The position numbers were made by a program, and so were the translations under genes. The notes beneath the pieces were generated by a model. The model saw only the letters and a program-made list of their open reading frames with translations, was not told where the DNA came from and ran no database searches. Positions 46,074 through 55,283 of a DNA stretch of 64,000 nt are shown here, in pieces (the first letter of the stretch is position 1; each line of letters opens with the position of its first letter). Source of the DNA: Pseudomonas fluorescens (lineage in GTDB: Bacteria; Pseudomonadota; Gammaproteobacteria; Pseudomonadales; Pseudomonadaceae); assembly GCF_018614655.1 (NCBI RefSeq), contig NZ_JAGGOG010000003.1, forward strand, positions 372,001 through 436,000. The letters are read 5' to 3'.

Positions 46074-47840
46074 ATGATAAAACTAAAACTTTTACAAAGT
46101 GCTGCAACACTTCGCGACCTCTCTATTGCGCTTGGATTTCAACCAAAAGCTGTATCATTCATACTATATAAATACTCAAAAGAAAGACTTTACACCAGCT
46201 TTACCATTCCAAAAAAGTCAGGTGCGCTTAGAGACATCCACGCACCATGTGCGGAATTGAAAAACCTTCAAAGCCGGGTTTCCGAGTATCTCCAAGACTG
46301 CATACAAGAAATAAACGAGTCTAAAAAAATTACTCAAACATTGTCTCATGGCTTTAAGCGCGGCTATTCAATAGTCACAAATGCTAGCACGCATAGAAAA
46401 CGACGTCTTGTTCTTAATGTCGACCTGGAAGATTTTTTTGGAAGTATAAACTTTGGACGGGTACGAGGGTTTTTCATAACTAATAAAAACTTCTCATTGA
46501 ATCCAAATGTCGCCACGGTACTGGCCCAAATAATATGTTTCGACAATAAACTTCCACAGGGCAGCCCCTGCTCACCGGTAATGTCTAACCTTATAGGTCA
46601 TTTGCTGGACATTAAGCTTGCCCAAATGGCTACTTCCATGAAATGTACTTATTCGCGGTACGCGGATGACTTGACTTTTTCGACGAATAAGCAACAGTTC
46701 CCACTAGAGCTGGTGTCTCCTGGTGATAATCACCATGATTGGGTGGCTGGCGCGAAATTAGAACAGATCATCAGTAAATGCGGTTTCAAGGTCAATGCTC
46801 GTAAGACCCGATTGCAATATCAAGACTCACGCCAAGATGTAACTGGCTTAGTGGTCAACGAAAAAGTTAATGTACCTGCTCCGTATAGGCGGCAGGCTAG
46901 AGCGATGGCGCATAGATTATTTGAGCACGGCAGCTTCCAAGTCGAACGACTATCGATAAAAGACAAAGGCCAGGTTACCTCTGAAAGAATAGAAGGAAGC
47001 GTAGATCAGCTCTCTGGGATGTTCAGCTATATCGCCATGGTTTCTCAACACAACAAAGATCTTGTATTAAAAGCCGGCTTGAAAAACGCTCAGACAGAAC
47101 TCTCATCAATTGAAAAAGTCCATAGAGACCTGATTTTCTACAAAAGCTTTTATGCCAATCCCATGCCGACAATAATCTGCGAGGGGAAGACGGATAACGT
47201 ATATTTAAGGTGTGCCATACGTAGTCTAGCCAAACAATACCCATTGCTTGCGACTTTTGAGGATAAAAACAAGTTAAAGCTAAACGTGTCACTATTCAAA
47301 TATTCAAGACTAAATTCAAGCCTGCTCGGCATTAGTGGTGGAACCTCTAATCTTAAGCCGTTCATTTCGGACTTCTCAAAAAACATAGCCAGGTATAAAA
47401 GTAGAAAGTCGCCTTTTCCTGTAATTATTTTGATTGACAATGATCGTGGCGCCAAAGAAATATACTCCACCATCAAAACAACAACAAAGACAGCTGACAC
47501 GATTGATGGAAGTATACCGTATTACCATATTGCTCAAGGCCTCTACGTCGTCCCCACTCCAAAACTAAACGGAGCGTTGGAAAGCAAGATTGAGGATTTC
47601 TTCCCCTTGCAAACCTTAAAAGAAACTCTGGACGGGAAAAAGTTTAATGATAAAAACGAAGATTTGAAAGCCGATGAATATGGAAAGCATTTTTTTGCAG
47701 AGCATGTAATAAAGAAGAAACAAAACTCTATTGATTTTACAGGTTTCAAACCGCTGCTCGATATTATTTCTTCAATTATATCTCAGAGCGTAGCTTTACA
47801 TATGAGTGCTGTTGTTCCGCCGGCGCCCCCTAAGGTTTGA
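46074..47840 (+). CDS. retron reverse transcriptase with C-terminal TOPRIM domain (Ec67/Eco2-like)
   Basis: The 588-residue protein is a retron RT fused to a nuclease-like domain. Retron-specific motif X (NAxxH) is NASTH at residues 103-107. The catalytic box YADD is at 196-199 and motif Y (VTG) at 256-258. PQGSPCSPVMSNLI at about 161 and the palm core VDLEDFFGSI at about 116 also fit. From about residue 365 a TOPRIM domain follows: CEGKTDNVYL with the catalytic Glu 370 and ILIDNDRGAK with the acidic DND at 455-457. Length and architecture match Ec67/Eco2 (586 residues). TOPRIM toxicity is expected to be held by the msDNA until a phage trigger. No Shine-Dalgarno is obvious; AT-rich codon use differs from the flanks. 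Confidence 0.93.
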   Translation: MIKLKLLQSAATLRDLSIALGFQPKAVSFILYKYSKERLYTSFTIPKKSGALRDIHAPCAELKNLQSRVSEYLQDCIQEINESKKITQTLSHGFKRGYSIVTNASTHRKRRLVLNVDLEDFFGSINFGRVRGFFITNKNFSLNPNVATVLAQIICFDNKLPQGSPCSPVMSNLIGHLLDIKLAQMATSMKCTYSRYADDLTFSTNKQQFPLELVSPGDNHHDWVAGAKLEQIISKCGFKVNARKTRLQYQDSRQDVTGLVVNEKVNVPAPYRRQARAMAHRLFEHGSFQVERLSIKDKGQVTSERIEGSVDQLSGMFSYIAMVSQHNKDLVLKAGLKNAQTELSSIEKVHRDLIFYKSFYANPMPTIICEGKTDNVYLRCAIRSLAKQYPLLATFEDKNKLKLNVSLFKYSRLNSSLLGISGGTSNLKPFISDFSKNIARYKSRKSPFPVIILIDNDRGAKEIYSTIKTTTKTADTIDGSIPYYHIAQGLYVVPTPKLNGALESKIEDFFPLQTLKETLDGKKFNDKNEDLKADEYGKHFFAEHVIKKKQNSIDFTGFKPLLDIISSIISQSVALHMSAVVPPAPPKV

Positions 47841-47951
47841 TAGTGCTAGGGGTTAAGAACACCCTGTGAATAAATCTCCAGTTCGCTGTGGCATTTTTCC
47901 AAAGACCACCTAAGTAACCAGGATCCATTTCTCCATCAGACGCACAGGTCT

Positions 47952-48335
47952 CTACTGCAGGACAGGAGGCGTGAAGATGTACCGGCCCTGTATAGCTCGC
48001 AGGAATGCCTTGAGACTGGCCCTCCCGTACCCCCGCTTGAAGGATGCCACGACGTAACGCGAATTCATCGTGGTCAGCACCCAGAATCTTCCCTCTTTTC
48101 GTGCAATGCAGATTTCAGATGTCCGCACTAAATGTCCGTCTGCAAACCGCCCGTGTTCGTCGCGCTTCTTGTGGCCAAAAACCACACCGATTGCTGAACT
48201 GGAGGAGATGAACACATCGCTTAGATACGCGGTGATGGGCTCCTTGAATGATTGCGCGTCTGCTCGAGCGATGCGTTTGAGATGGAAATCCGTCAGCCGT
48301 TTACCGTGAAACTCGACGTTAATCGTGTTCAGCAT
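47952..48335 (-). CDS. hypothetical protein, 127 aa, island
   Basis: No family is recognised. It is basic and beta-rich in the middle (GHLVRTSEICIARKEGRFWVLTTMNSRYVVASF) with a short helical C-terminus (RASLKAFLRAIQGR). A start at 48335 is used (MLNTINVEFHGKRLTDFHLK). It is convergent with the retron RT and separated from it by about 110 bp. Its high GC differs from the retron, suggesting a different origin. Confidence 0.55.
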   Translation of the reverse strand: MLNTINVEFHGKRLTDFHLKRIARADAQSFKEPITAYLSDVFISSSSAIGVVFGHKKRDEHGRFADGHLVRTSEICIARKEGRFWVLTTMNSRYVVASFKRGYGRASLKAFLRAIQGRYIFTPPVLQ

Positions 48336-48446
48336 TTTCTTTTTCCTAACGCGTATTTGCTCGGGTTTAACACATTTTCCGCACGTTAACAGTGCCTCTG
48401 TTGCCGTGGAAAAGTCGTGTTAGAGGCAGGTATGGCGAACGCAGAT

Positions 48447-48869
48447 TCAGTAAATCTTGGAGATGTTTCTGAGAGTCTTCGCATCGAAAGTCTCATCATG
48501 AACATCCGTGTAGGTTTCCCCTCCCGCAACCTCTATAAGACACACACGAATATCGAGCTTGTCGTAGCCCACCGACAGACCCTCGAGCTTTTCCATGCGC
48601 CAACCGCCAGATTTATTCATCCAGTCTGGTGTAACGACTTGAACATCGGTGACCACAATGGTGGCGTCTTGCTGAGTCAAGATCTCGCTTAACATGTCGA
48701 CGTCGCTGGGCATCATAACCAGCGGCAAAGCTCTGCCCTCCTCCCGATGTTCCAGGCAAACGTGGAACCAATGAAGCGCCAATAGCCTTTCGACCATGTG
48801 CCAGTTTGTGTACCCCTGCCCGAACAGCCCTGGAATACCCGCGAGCACGCTCTCGTGCGTTCTAAACAT
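48447..48869 (-). CDS. hypothetical protein, 140 aa, island
   Basis: No family is recognised. GGAGC lies 7 bases before the ATG at 48869. The protein is acidic, with an aromatic first third (GLFGQGYTNWHMVERLLALHWFHVCLEHREE), a beta segment IVVTDVQVVTPDWMNKSGGWRMEKLEGL, and a final DETFDAKTLRNISKIY. It is in a same-strand group with the genes before and after it, with gaps of about 110 and 47 bp. Confidence 0.55.
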   Translation of the reverse strand: MFRTHESVLAGIPGLFGQGYTNWHMVERLLALHWFHVCLEHREEGRALPLVMMPSDVDMLSEILTQQDATIVVTDVQVVTPDWMNKSGGWRMEKLEGLSVGYDKLDIRVCLIEVAGGETYTDVHDETFDAKTLRNISKIY

Positions 48870-48916
48870 TTTTTGAAGCTCCGTAGATCGCCCCTAACTC
48901 TTCAGGTTTCGAGCGA

Positions 48917-49315
48917 TCAAAAAATGGACATGATCGTTTTTAAGCTGGCGGTTTTTTCGTACCCGGCCCCCAGTAATACGTACACAGTGTTTCTTGTTTC
49001 AAAGAGGAAGCCGTCCTGGAAAGATATGGCCATGGTGCTGCGCACCCAATTTCCGAAATCAAAGCGGTCTTGGCTGTCGAGGATGACTTTGTGAGCAAAC
49101 AGAACTAACGGCAGTTGAGCAGCTGCATGGATCTTTATCAGTTCTTCGCTTGTGATCTCAACGCGGAAGACTGTCCACTCTTCAACCAGGCAGTAAGCCT
49201 TTCTGGGGAAGCGAGATCGCACAAGGTGAATCAGCGCCTCTTGCGTTTCAACGGAGCCCTGCCGAGGGTCACCTGAGCCGTTGAGTAGCTCGCTGGCAGA
49301 TGGAATTTCGGTCAC
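48917..49315 (-). CDS. hypothetical protein, 132 aa (possible DUF6957-like)
   Basis: The start is GTG at 49315, with a GGGGA tract about 6 bases upstream. The sequence has RKAYCLVEEWTVFRVEITSEELIKIHAA, then LVLFAHKVILDSQDRFDFGNWVRST and LLFETRNTVYVLLGAGYEK-like strands. The layout recalls Pseudomonas proteins annotated DUF6957, but this is from memory and not certain. Function is unknown. It is the first gene of the three-gene minus-strand group 47952-49315. Confidence 0.55.
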   Translation of the reverse strand: MTEIPSASELLNGSGDPRQGSVETQEALIHLVRSRFPRKAYCLVEEWTVFRVEITSEELIKIHAAAQLPLVLFAHKVILDSQDRFDFGNWVRSTMAISFQDGFLFETRNTVYVLLGAGYEKTASLKTIMSIF

Positions 49316-49547
49316 TGCTTTTCCCCAACTGTTGGCAATATAAAAAAATTATCTAGAGTGAGGCGATCAATCCAAGCAGGAGCCTCGAGTAACGTGCCTA
49401 CCCGGCCCTGCCGTGCCCCCCCCTGACGGGGTGAAAAAGGTCAATCTCGATATGGCACACAAAGATCCTCCCATAGCGATAAATATATAGATTTGAATGG
49501 GATCAAGCAAACGCGGCATACCGTCCGATTTGTGGAGGACGGTTCAG

Positions 49548-50015
49548 ATGTCACTACGAAGGGCGTATGCAGCAGTGCTGCAACTGGTTAGAGCGCGCCG
49601 TGGCTTATCACAGCACGACATAGCCGTGACAGTGACGCAATCTCATATCAGCCAACTCGAAGCACTCAAGACATCTGCGACCCTGGAAGTCAGTCAGGAG
49701 CTAGCTTCGGCGCTGAATCTGCATCCGATATCGTTTCTAACCTTGGTTCAAGCAGCACAAGACCAAAAGTCAGCGCGCGACATACTGGAAGAGGCCCTTC
49801 AGGAATTGGAGGCCATGGCTCTTTTGGATGAGCACCTCCCTCTAGCCCCCCAAAAATTGCGTCCGCCTCAGACCGAGGATGCCGCGAAAAAATGGGAGGC
49901 TGTACAGGCACTGAAGAGCAAAGGACATACACAGGCGGAAGCAGTGCGGATGCTGGGAATACCAAGATCGACTGTTGGAAGACATTGGTACAGGAAAAAT
50001 GATGCTTCCCAGTGA
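49548..50015 (+). CDS. XRE-family regulator with second C-terminal HTH
   Basis: The 155-residue protein has an N-terminal Cro/C1-type HTH (YAAVLQLVRARRGLSQHDIAVTVTQSHISQLEALK, about residues 6-40). A middle helix is rich in Glu/Leu (ARDILEEALQELEAMALLDEH), and the C-terminal resolvase-like HTH is KSKGHTQAEAVRMLGIPRSTVGRHW (about 120-145). The start at 49548 has GGAGG 10 bases upstream; the frame is open to 49497. It faces the recombinase-helicase operon and is a candidate regulator of the element or its cargo. Confidence 0.75.
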   Translation: MSLRRAYAAVLQLVRARRGLSQHDIAVTVTQSHISQLEALKTSATLEVSQELASALNLHPISFLTLVQAAQDQKSARDILEEALQELEAMALLDEHLPLAPQKLRPPQTEDAAKKWEAVQALKSKGHTQAEAVRMLGIPRSTVGRHWYRKNDASQ

Positions 50016-50119
50016 GCCGCCAGCGCATGCCCTGGTTAGCTGATTGAGAAATTCTCTATGGCTCTCCAGCTGTGGCAGAGGCCCGGATAGCCGACCTTAT
50101 TCGGAGAATACCTAAACGG

Positions 50120-52414
50120 TTAAGCCGCACTCGAAGCCTGACAAACGATAGGTAGCCCTTCCAGCATGGATCGCAAACCAACCTTCCGAGAGAAGGCGGT
50201 AGGGGGACGTGCGATAGCTTCCTTCACCACCTCTAAGTCGCCAACCAAAATGACTTGTGTCTGAGCTCTGGTGACTGCGGTGTAGACGAATGTCCTGTCC
50301 AGGATGCGTGATTTGCGGACAGGGATGATCACCCGCTTGAACTGAGAGCCCTGCCCTTTGTGGACAGTGATCGCATAAGCGTACTGCATTGCGTCGATGT
50401 CAGTATCCAGCACGTAGTGCTCAACACCTTCATAGATAGCCAAGCCTAGGGCAATCCGGATGACAGGTTCATCCTCGTCGCCCAAGTTCACCTTGCGGGG
50501 CTGATCGTAAACATCAATGAGTTTTCCGAGCGATCCGTTCTGGAGATTTCGATCCCAGTCATTGGCCGTGTACATCAGCAAGTCGCCCACACAGAATCCC
50601 GTGTCTTCAACTTCTTGTGTATCTGGGTTTTCCGCCATGAGCTTCCGACCGTGGTCTGCGTATTTGCCGTGACAGAAACGGTTGATCGTCTCCACCCCGG
50701 CAAAACGGCATGACTTTGTAGCACCAAGGATCTGGGTGTTCTGCGGATCCTGCTCGTAGAGCTTCAGCACCGTAGCAATGATCTGATCATCAGCGCACGG
50801 GAGGAATACTACTTCTCCTGCCTCGTCAGAAGAGAACGCCGGCAACTCACCCTTCCGGATCATCCGCGATGCTCCGGGGATAGCTGAATCCTTGGCCTGA
50901 CGCTTGACCTCGGTCAGTTCAGTCATGGGGATCGTGCCAAGCTCGCAAAGGACGTGAAGCACTAAACCTGCACCAATGGGCGGTAACTGATACGGGTCGC
51001 CGACAAGGATCAATTGCGACTCTGGGGGTAGCTTCTGTACCAGGCGATAGAAGGTCATGAGATCTAGCATCGAGGCTTCATCCACGACGATGATTGGCGC
51101 CGCACCCATTTCCTTATCCATCACCTTCCTCAAAAAGCCAGCAATTGTTGTTGCATCACCACTGGTGGCTTCAATCATCCGTGCCGTCGCTCGACCTGAC
51201 AGAGCCATCTGATACCGAGGACGACCCGTTGTGTCGAGTGCTTTGTACAGTGCCTTCAGGACAGTGGTTTTACCTACACCGGCTCCGCCTGTGATGATGC
51301 TAAAGCGGTTTAAGAAGGAGGTTTCTACGGCAGACCGCTGAGCGTCGTTTAGGCTGAATTCCGGAATCCCCAAATGTCCCCGTTCTAGTTCTTCAAAATG
51401 GTTGATAAGGGCGGGCAAATCCGTAGCAAAAAGCTGGGGCTGTAACACAGGTGTGGATACCAAGGCACCGATAAACTCCGCACACCGTCGCTCCATGAGC
51501 CAGGTTCCAGGCGCATACAGCACCACGTCGCCATCAACACCTTCGCGACATACGAACTGGCCGGTCTCGGAACCTTTCAGTAGCGCTTGTGCCAATGCAG
51601 TGGAAGGCGCTGCGTGTGGTCTGATTAGCGCGCTGACGGAAGTCTGCAGGTCATTGAGGGTGCTGCATGTGTGGCCTTTCTCTGATACCCGATAAAGAGA
51701 CTCCTCAAGCGCGGCTGCTAGCCTACGCGGGTCATCGAGTGAGACGCCGAACTTCGAGCGGGCGATGTCGTCCACCTGTTGCCAAACGCCGCTGAAACTC
51801 AAAAGACGGTATGGATCATTCGTCAGCGCAGATATGGTGTTTTTCTTGTGGAACCGAATTGCCTTGCGAGCAAGCTCGAGGGGAATTGCTTTTTCCTGGA
51901 CGAATTTCAGGGTCTTAGCATCTCCATCCTCTGCCCACCGTTGGAACATGCCTGTGCGCACATCAAGGGACGGGATAATCGTCTCGATTGATCCATGGTC
52001 GGCTTGGTCGAGGGCAGAGTAAAGACGCTCTCCCAGGGCATCCCAAAGCTTCGTGGCCTTGACCTCACGGATCCCCTTAACGTTATCAGCCAGCCATTGG
52101 ATGACTTGCGACCCGCTAGGGCGAACCAACCGGAGATCTTGTACGTCGACGGTGGTTTCATTTACGACGAATGCGCCATGCTCACGGCGAATGACGGTGA
52201 CCTCGCCATACGCCTCAAATATCCCGCCTACGGCGATGTCGGACAGCTTCGCGATCTCTGGCGCGATCCTGAGCACTACTGGACTCGCACGATCATTGAT
52301 GCCCCGGTCAATGTCCATACGATGCCCGAACGCGATACATCCCTTACGATTCGCCGAACGTATGCTGGTAATGCGCACGGTCAAGCTGATGAGTACAGGA
52401 GAAATAGCATTCAT
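50120..52414 (-). CDS. RecD2-like SF1B DNA helicase of the recombinase operon
   Basis: This 764-residue helicase has Walker A GGAGVGKTTVLKAL (about residue 380), motif II VVDEASMLDL, motif III LILVGDPYQLPPIGAG, and the C-terminal motifs AITVHKGQGSQFKRVIIP and FVYTAVTRAQTQVILVGD. The N-terminal half has the HhH-like/RecD2 extension (IKGIREVKATKLWDALGERLYSAL is reminiscent of the family). It lies last in the six-gene recombinase operon, overlapping its upstream neighbour by 4 bp. A role in processing element DNA is inference. Confidence 0.87.
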   Translation of the reverse strand: MNAISPVLISLTVRITSIRSANRKGCIAFGHRMDIDRGINDRASPVVLRIAPEIAKLSDIAVGGIFEAYGEVTVIRREHGAFVVNETTVDVQDLRLVRPSGSQVIQWLADNVKGIREVKATKLWDALGERLYSALDQADHGSIETIIPSLDVRTGMFQRWAEDGDAKTLKFVQEKAIPLELARKAIRFHKKNTISALTNDPYRLLSFSGVWQQVDDIARSKFGVSLDDPRRLAAALEESLYRVSEKGHTCSTLNDLQTSVSALIRPHAAPSTALAQALLKGSETGQFVCREGVDGDVVLYAPGTWLMERRCAEFIGALVSTPVLQPQLFATDLPALINHFEELERGHLGIPEFSLNDAQRSAVETSFLNRFSIITGGAGVGKTTVLKALYKALDTTGRPRYQMALSGRATARMIEATSGDATTIAGFLRKVMDKEMGAAPIIVVDEASMLDLMTFYRLVQKLPPESQLILVGDPYQLPPIGAGLVLHVLCELGTIPMTELTEVKRQAKDSAIPGASRMIRKGELPAFSSDEAGEVVFLPCADDQIIATVLKLYEQDPQNTQILGATKSCRFAGVETINRFCHGKYADHGRKLMAENPDTQEVEDTGFCVGDLLMYTANDWDRNLQNGSLGKLIDVYDQPRKVNLGDEDEPVIRIALGLAIYEGVEHYVLDTDIDAMQYAYAITVHKGQGSQFKRVIIPVRKSRILDRTFVYTAVTRAQTQVILVGDLEVVKEAIARPPTAFSRKVGLRSMLEGLPIVCQASSAA

Positions 52415-52851
52415 CTAGGCATTCTCCCTGTCTCTTCCAGAAACTCGGTCATCAGGGTGTATCGACCAAGCATCCCCTTTGCGGCGAGCAACTCAGCACG
52501 CAGAGCCGCGTTTTCCTGCTCCAGAGAGTTCAGACGTTGGCTATCAACCTTGCGCTGCTTGCCATCACGATCCCTAATTGGCGCCTGCTCCTTTTCGCTC
52601 TTGGGAACCGTTGAAGTCAGAGATGGAAGCACCCCGCTCGCTCTCAGCCCTACCTCCAAGTTTTCGAGAGCGGCACGTATAGCGGGATTCTGAACCAGTG
52701 CGCTTTTACCGAACCCACACTCAGCCGCAATCTCGGAACGCTTGAGCTTGTCCCGATATACATACTCACGAAAGTCATCGTCCTGCTTGGAAGTCGACCA
52801 GGCGAGGAATGCGGCATAGTTCTCTTCAGCGATTTGCTGCCCGCTAGCCAT
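52411..52851 (-). CDS. small HTH/coiled-coil protein (VPA1267-like) of the recombinase operon
   Basis: The 146-residue protein has an N-terminal region ENYAAFLAWSTSKQDDDFREYVYRDKLKRSEIAAECGFGKSALVQNP that looks like a small HTH. It is followed by a linker and a leucine-rich coiled coil (RLNSLEQENAALRAELLAAKGML, about residues 105-128). It resembles small proteins called VPA1267 family that accompany integrase clusters, by recollection. TGATG overlap with the gene upstream and a 4-bp overlap with the helicase show strict coupling. Confidence 0.7.
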   Translation of the reverse strand: MASGQQIAEENYAAFLAWSTSKQDDDFREYVYRDKLKRSEIAAECGFGKSALVQNPAIRAALENLEVGLRASGVLPSLTSTVPKSEKEQAPIRDRDGKQRKVDSQRLNSLEQENAALRAELLAAKGMLGRYTLMTEFLEETGRMPR

Positions 52852-53264
52852 CAGGATTTCCCTTCCGAAGAGTCGCGATCAACGAAAGGCAGTGGCGCAT
52901 CAAGCTTGTCTTCGGACACGTTGAATTTATGGGCGTTGTACTGCCACCGCATGAAGCGCTCCAAGAGTCGCGCGTTCTCACGCTCCAGCCGATTGTTCTC
53001 GGCTTCAAGCCGCCGAATCCGCTGCTCGGCGATACTCAAACTCGCCGGGCGTTTCGTGGAAACGAACCCTGACTTCAGCCTGGCCTTATGGTGAGTGAAC
53101 GCGCTCTTGATCTTCTCGTGCGAATTCAGGGTTTGCCGAGTAGGCCGCGTCCCTATCAACGGCTCAATAGCATCGCAGAGCGCCTCCCAGGCAAACTTTC
53201 CCTCCCAGCCGTCAATCAGGCTGACAATCAGATCTAGGTCTTTTGGACTCAAATGCTTTGCCAT
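52851..53264 (-). CDS. small coiled-coil protein (TnpC-like) of the recombinase operon
   Basis: The 137-residue protein has an N-terminal helical domain (LSPKDLDLIVSLIDGWEGKFAWEALCDAIEPLIGTRPTRQTL) that may be an HTH, and a central coiled coil IRRLEAENNRLERENARLLERF at residues 81-102. Tn554-type elements carry a third small protein, TnpC, that influences transposition efficiency and orientation. The position after the recombinases, and the size, are similar. Homology is not proven. Confidence 0.65.
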   Translation of the reverse strand: MAKHLSPKDLDLIVSLIDGWEGKFAWEALCDAIEPLIGTRPTRQTLNSHEKIKSAFTHHKARLKSGFVSTKRPASLSIAEQRIRRLEAENNRLERENARLLERFMRWQYNAHKFNVSEDKLDAPLPFVDRDSSEGKS

Positions 53265-53267
53265 GGC

Positions 53268-55283
53268 TTACATCCCCATCAACGCACGGAGCTCGTCCAT
53301 ATCCGGCTCTTCTTTTTTGGGAGCAGGTAGGCTTGGCGCAGTTGACCGGGCGGCAATAGCACGCTTCAGCGGGCTGAACTCCTGGTCATTGCTCAACCGG
53401 ATGATGGTGCCGTCAGGAGTGTCCTTCGACTCCAAAATCTCGATCAGTTGATCAGCCCGTTCCAGGGTTTTGATCTGATGCTGACTCCAGCGGTCGGCAC
53501 CGAAGATACCGTCTTCGTTCGCCGCCTGAGCCTTGCCAAGCTGAAGGCGGATACTGTCACGATGGCTTTTTAGTCTTTCGAGCTTGTTGGCATCCCCTTT
53601 GACGCAGACTTGCTCAGTGCAGTTCAGGCAGTCACGGTGCTTCTGACACGGCAGCATTGAATAGTCATGGACGCAGAAGCCGAAAATTGTGATGTGGGCA
53701 ATCCCCTCCCCCATGGCGTCGAGGTCAGCCAACGTTACTGGTGTGTTCTCCCTGATCTTGGTCAAAGCGACACCAATCCCCGCTTCCCTGGCCATCTCGA
53801 CGTGCTCATCGGCTGTCATATGGTTATAGGTAGCGTTCTGGTGGATGTTGGCTCGCCCTGACCATTTGGCGATGTCCAACTGGCCTAGGCTGCCGCGCTG
53901 AGCCAGCGTATTCAGGTAGTGGCGAACTTGGTGAGATCCCATAGAAATAGGGGTTCCATCAGGGTTTTTGTAGCCATTCCTCTCCCAAATGCTGCGTTCC
54001 TGACCATCGATGTAGTTGATGTCCGTTGTGAACGTACTCTTCCCCGGAGACCAGACAATGATCGGTCGTGCCGGATAGTCCATCCTCAGTTCGTTTTGCC
54101 TGAAACAGCAGAGCGCCTCGGAATACTTGATGTGCCGCTCTTTGTTGAGCCACGGCCACCCCTTCGGCAGCTTGCTGTGCATGAAGCCGTTCAGAAACCG
54201 CAATGTGACGTACCCGTTCTCTGCATAAAAGGCCGGAAATGGTTTGTAGGATTTCATTCCCGCTTTCAGCCTAACGGTAGCTACGGACGCTACGTCACTC
54301 GGATCTAACCCCAGAGCAAGGCATGCTTGGGTGTCAGTTAGAGGGTGATCTTCACCAACGTTAGGGCAGCTTTCATGGCGATAGAACTTGTCCGGATTGC
54401 TTTCAAGCCACTTCGCGAGCATGCGCCCAGGCTCCGACATTTCTGTGAGACGGCGAACCGCTTCCTCAGCGGTTTGCATCAGAACAGTAGGAAGCCATTT
54501 AATATCAGATTCATACCCCTTCCCAGCGTAAAACCTGAGCCCGAGACGCTCTACGCCTTTGCTGTCGGTCTCCCGGTGCAGGCAGTTAAGGGGAAGGTCT
54601 TGTACTTCGCTAATGCGAGATGGAGCGCACATGCATAGCGCAAAGATTGACGTAGTGAAGCGATCTCGCACTCCCTGAAGGTCATTGCTGAACATCTCCG
54701 CCATTGCCTCGAGCGTTCGCTCTGGAGGCATTTTGTCCTCGCGCCGTTGCTTGGCGACGGAATCAGTACGATGAATCTCCTTAGGTTTTTTAACCGGGTT
54801 CCTCCAGGAAATTGGTGCTGGGATGATTCGGCTTTCATTCAGGAATTCAACGAGCTTCACCAAGCTGCTGCCCGCTTGATAGGAACTTGCGTTGTAAGAA
54901 AACGCTACCTTGGCGGCTTCATCCAAGACACTGATATCGGTCTGCGTGATGTCAGCACAGCCTTTGATTTCAAGCAAAGCAGCTTCAACGCAGCGAATGG
55001 CCTTGAACTCATTCTTCAGCTTGTTAGGGTTATGGCCTTGCTGATAACGAACGTATGCCTTGGCGAATGGAATGATGCCTGCGTCCAGAAGCTGCGCTTC
55101 GCTATAACCACGAGACGGAGCACCCTTTTTTGTGAAGTTGCCTACGCCTGGCCACGCGTGGCTGTACCAATCCAGATCGGCACCAAACACTGTAAGCCTG
55201 TCCCGGCACATGACGATGAACTCATCAAGGTTGTGCCGACTGGCAGCCTGGGCCTTCGGAACAAACTGAAAGATGTTAGACAT
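53268..55283 (-). CDS. tyrosine recombinase C of the trio, 671 aa (TnpB-like)
   Basis: A large site-specific recombinase. The catalytic set can be read as Arg in CAPSRISEVQDL (about residue 227), His-x-x-Arg-His in GSHQVRHYLNTLA, Trp in AKWSGR, and Tyr in NATYNHM. A cysteine cluster follows (GFCVHDYSMLPCQKHRDCLNCTEQVC) that may bind zinc, then an amphipathic tail. In Tn554, TnpB is also a second, longer recombinase (630 residues). It overlaps the B gene by 8 bp and has a 3-bp gap to the coiled-coil gene. Confidence 0.82.
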   Translation of the reverse strand: MSNIFQFVPKAQAASRHNLDEFIVMCRDRLTVFGADLDWYSHAWPGVGNFTKKGAPSRGYSEAQLLDAGIIPFAKAYVRYQQGHNPNKLKNEFKAIRCVEAALLEIKGCADITQTDISVLDEAAKVAFSYNASSYQAGSSLVKLVEFLNESRIIPAPISWRNPVKKPKEIHRTDSVAKQRREDKMPPERTLEAMAEMFSNDLQGVRDRFTTSIFALCMCAPSRISEVQDLPLNCLHRETDSKGVERLGLRFYAGKGYESDIKWLPTVLMQTAEEAVRRLTEMSEPGRMLAKWLESNPDKFYRHESCPNVGEDHPLTDTQACLALGLDPSDVASVATVRLKAGMKSYKPFPAFYAENGYVTLRFLNGFMHSKLPKGWPWLNKERHIKYSEALCCFRQNELRMDYPARPIIVWSPGKSTFTTDINYIDGQERSIWERNGYKNPDGTPISMGSHQVRHYLNTLAQRGSLGQLDIAKWSGRANIHQNATYNHMTADEHVEMAREAGIGVALTKIRENTPVTLADLDAMGEGIAHITIFGFCVHDYSMLPCQKHRDCLNCTEQVCVKGDANKLERLKSHRDSIRLQLGKAQAANEDGIFGADRWSQHQIKTLERADQLIEILESKDTPDGTIIRLSNDQEFSPLKRAIAARSTAPSLPAPKKEEPDMDELRALMGM

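Noticed and set aside
50120..52414. Assigning the helicase as housekeeping RecD of RecBCD
   Set aside because: No recB/recC nearby, and it overlaps the recombinase operon genes; the N-terminal extension fits RecD2-like proteins.
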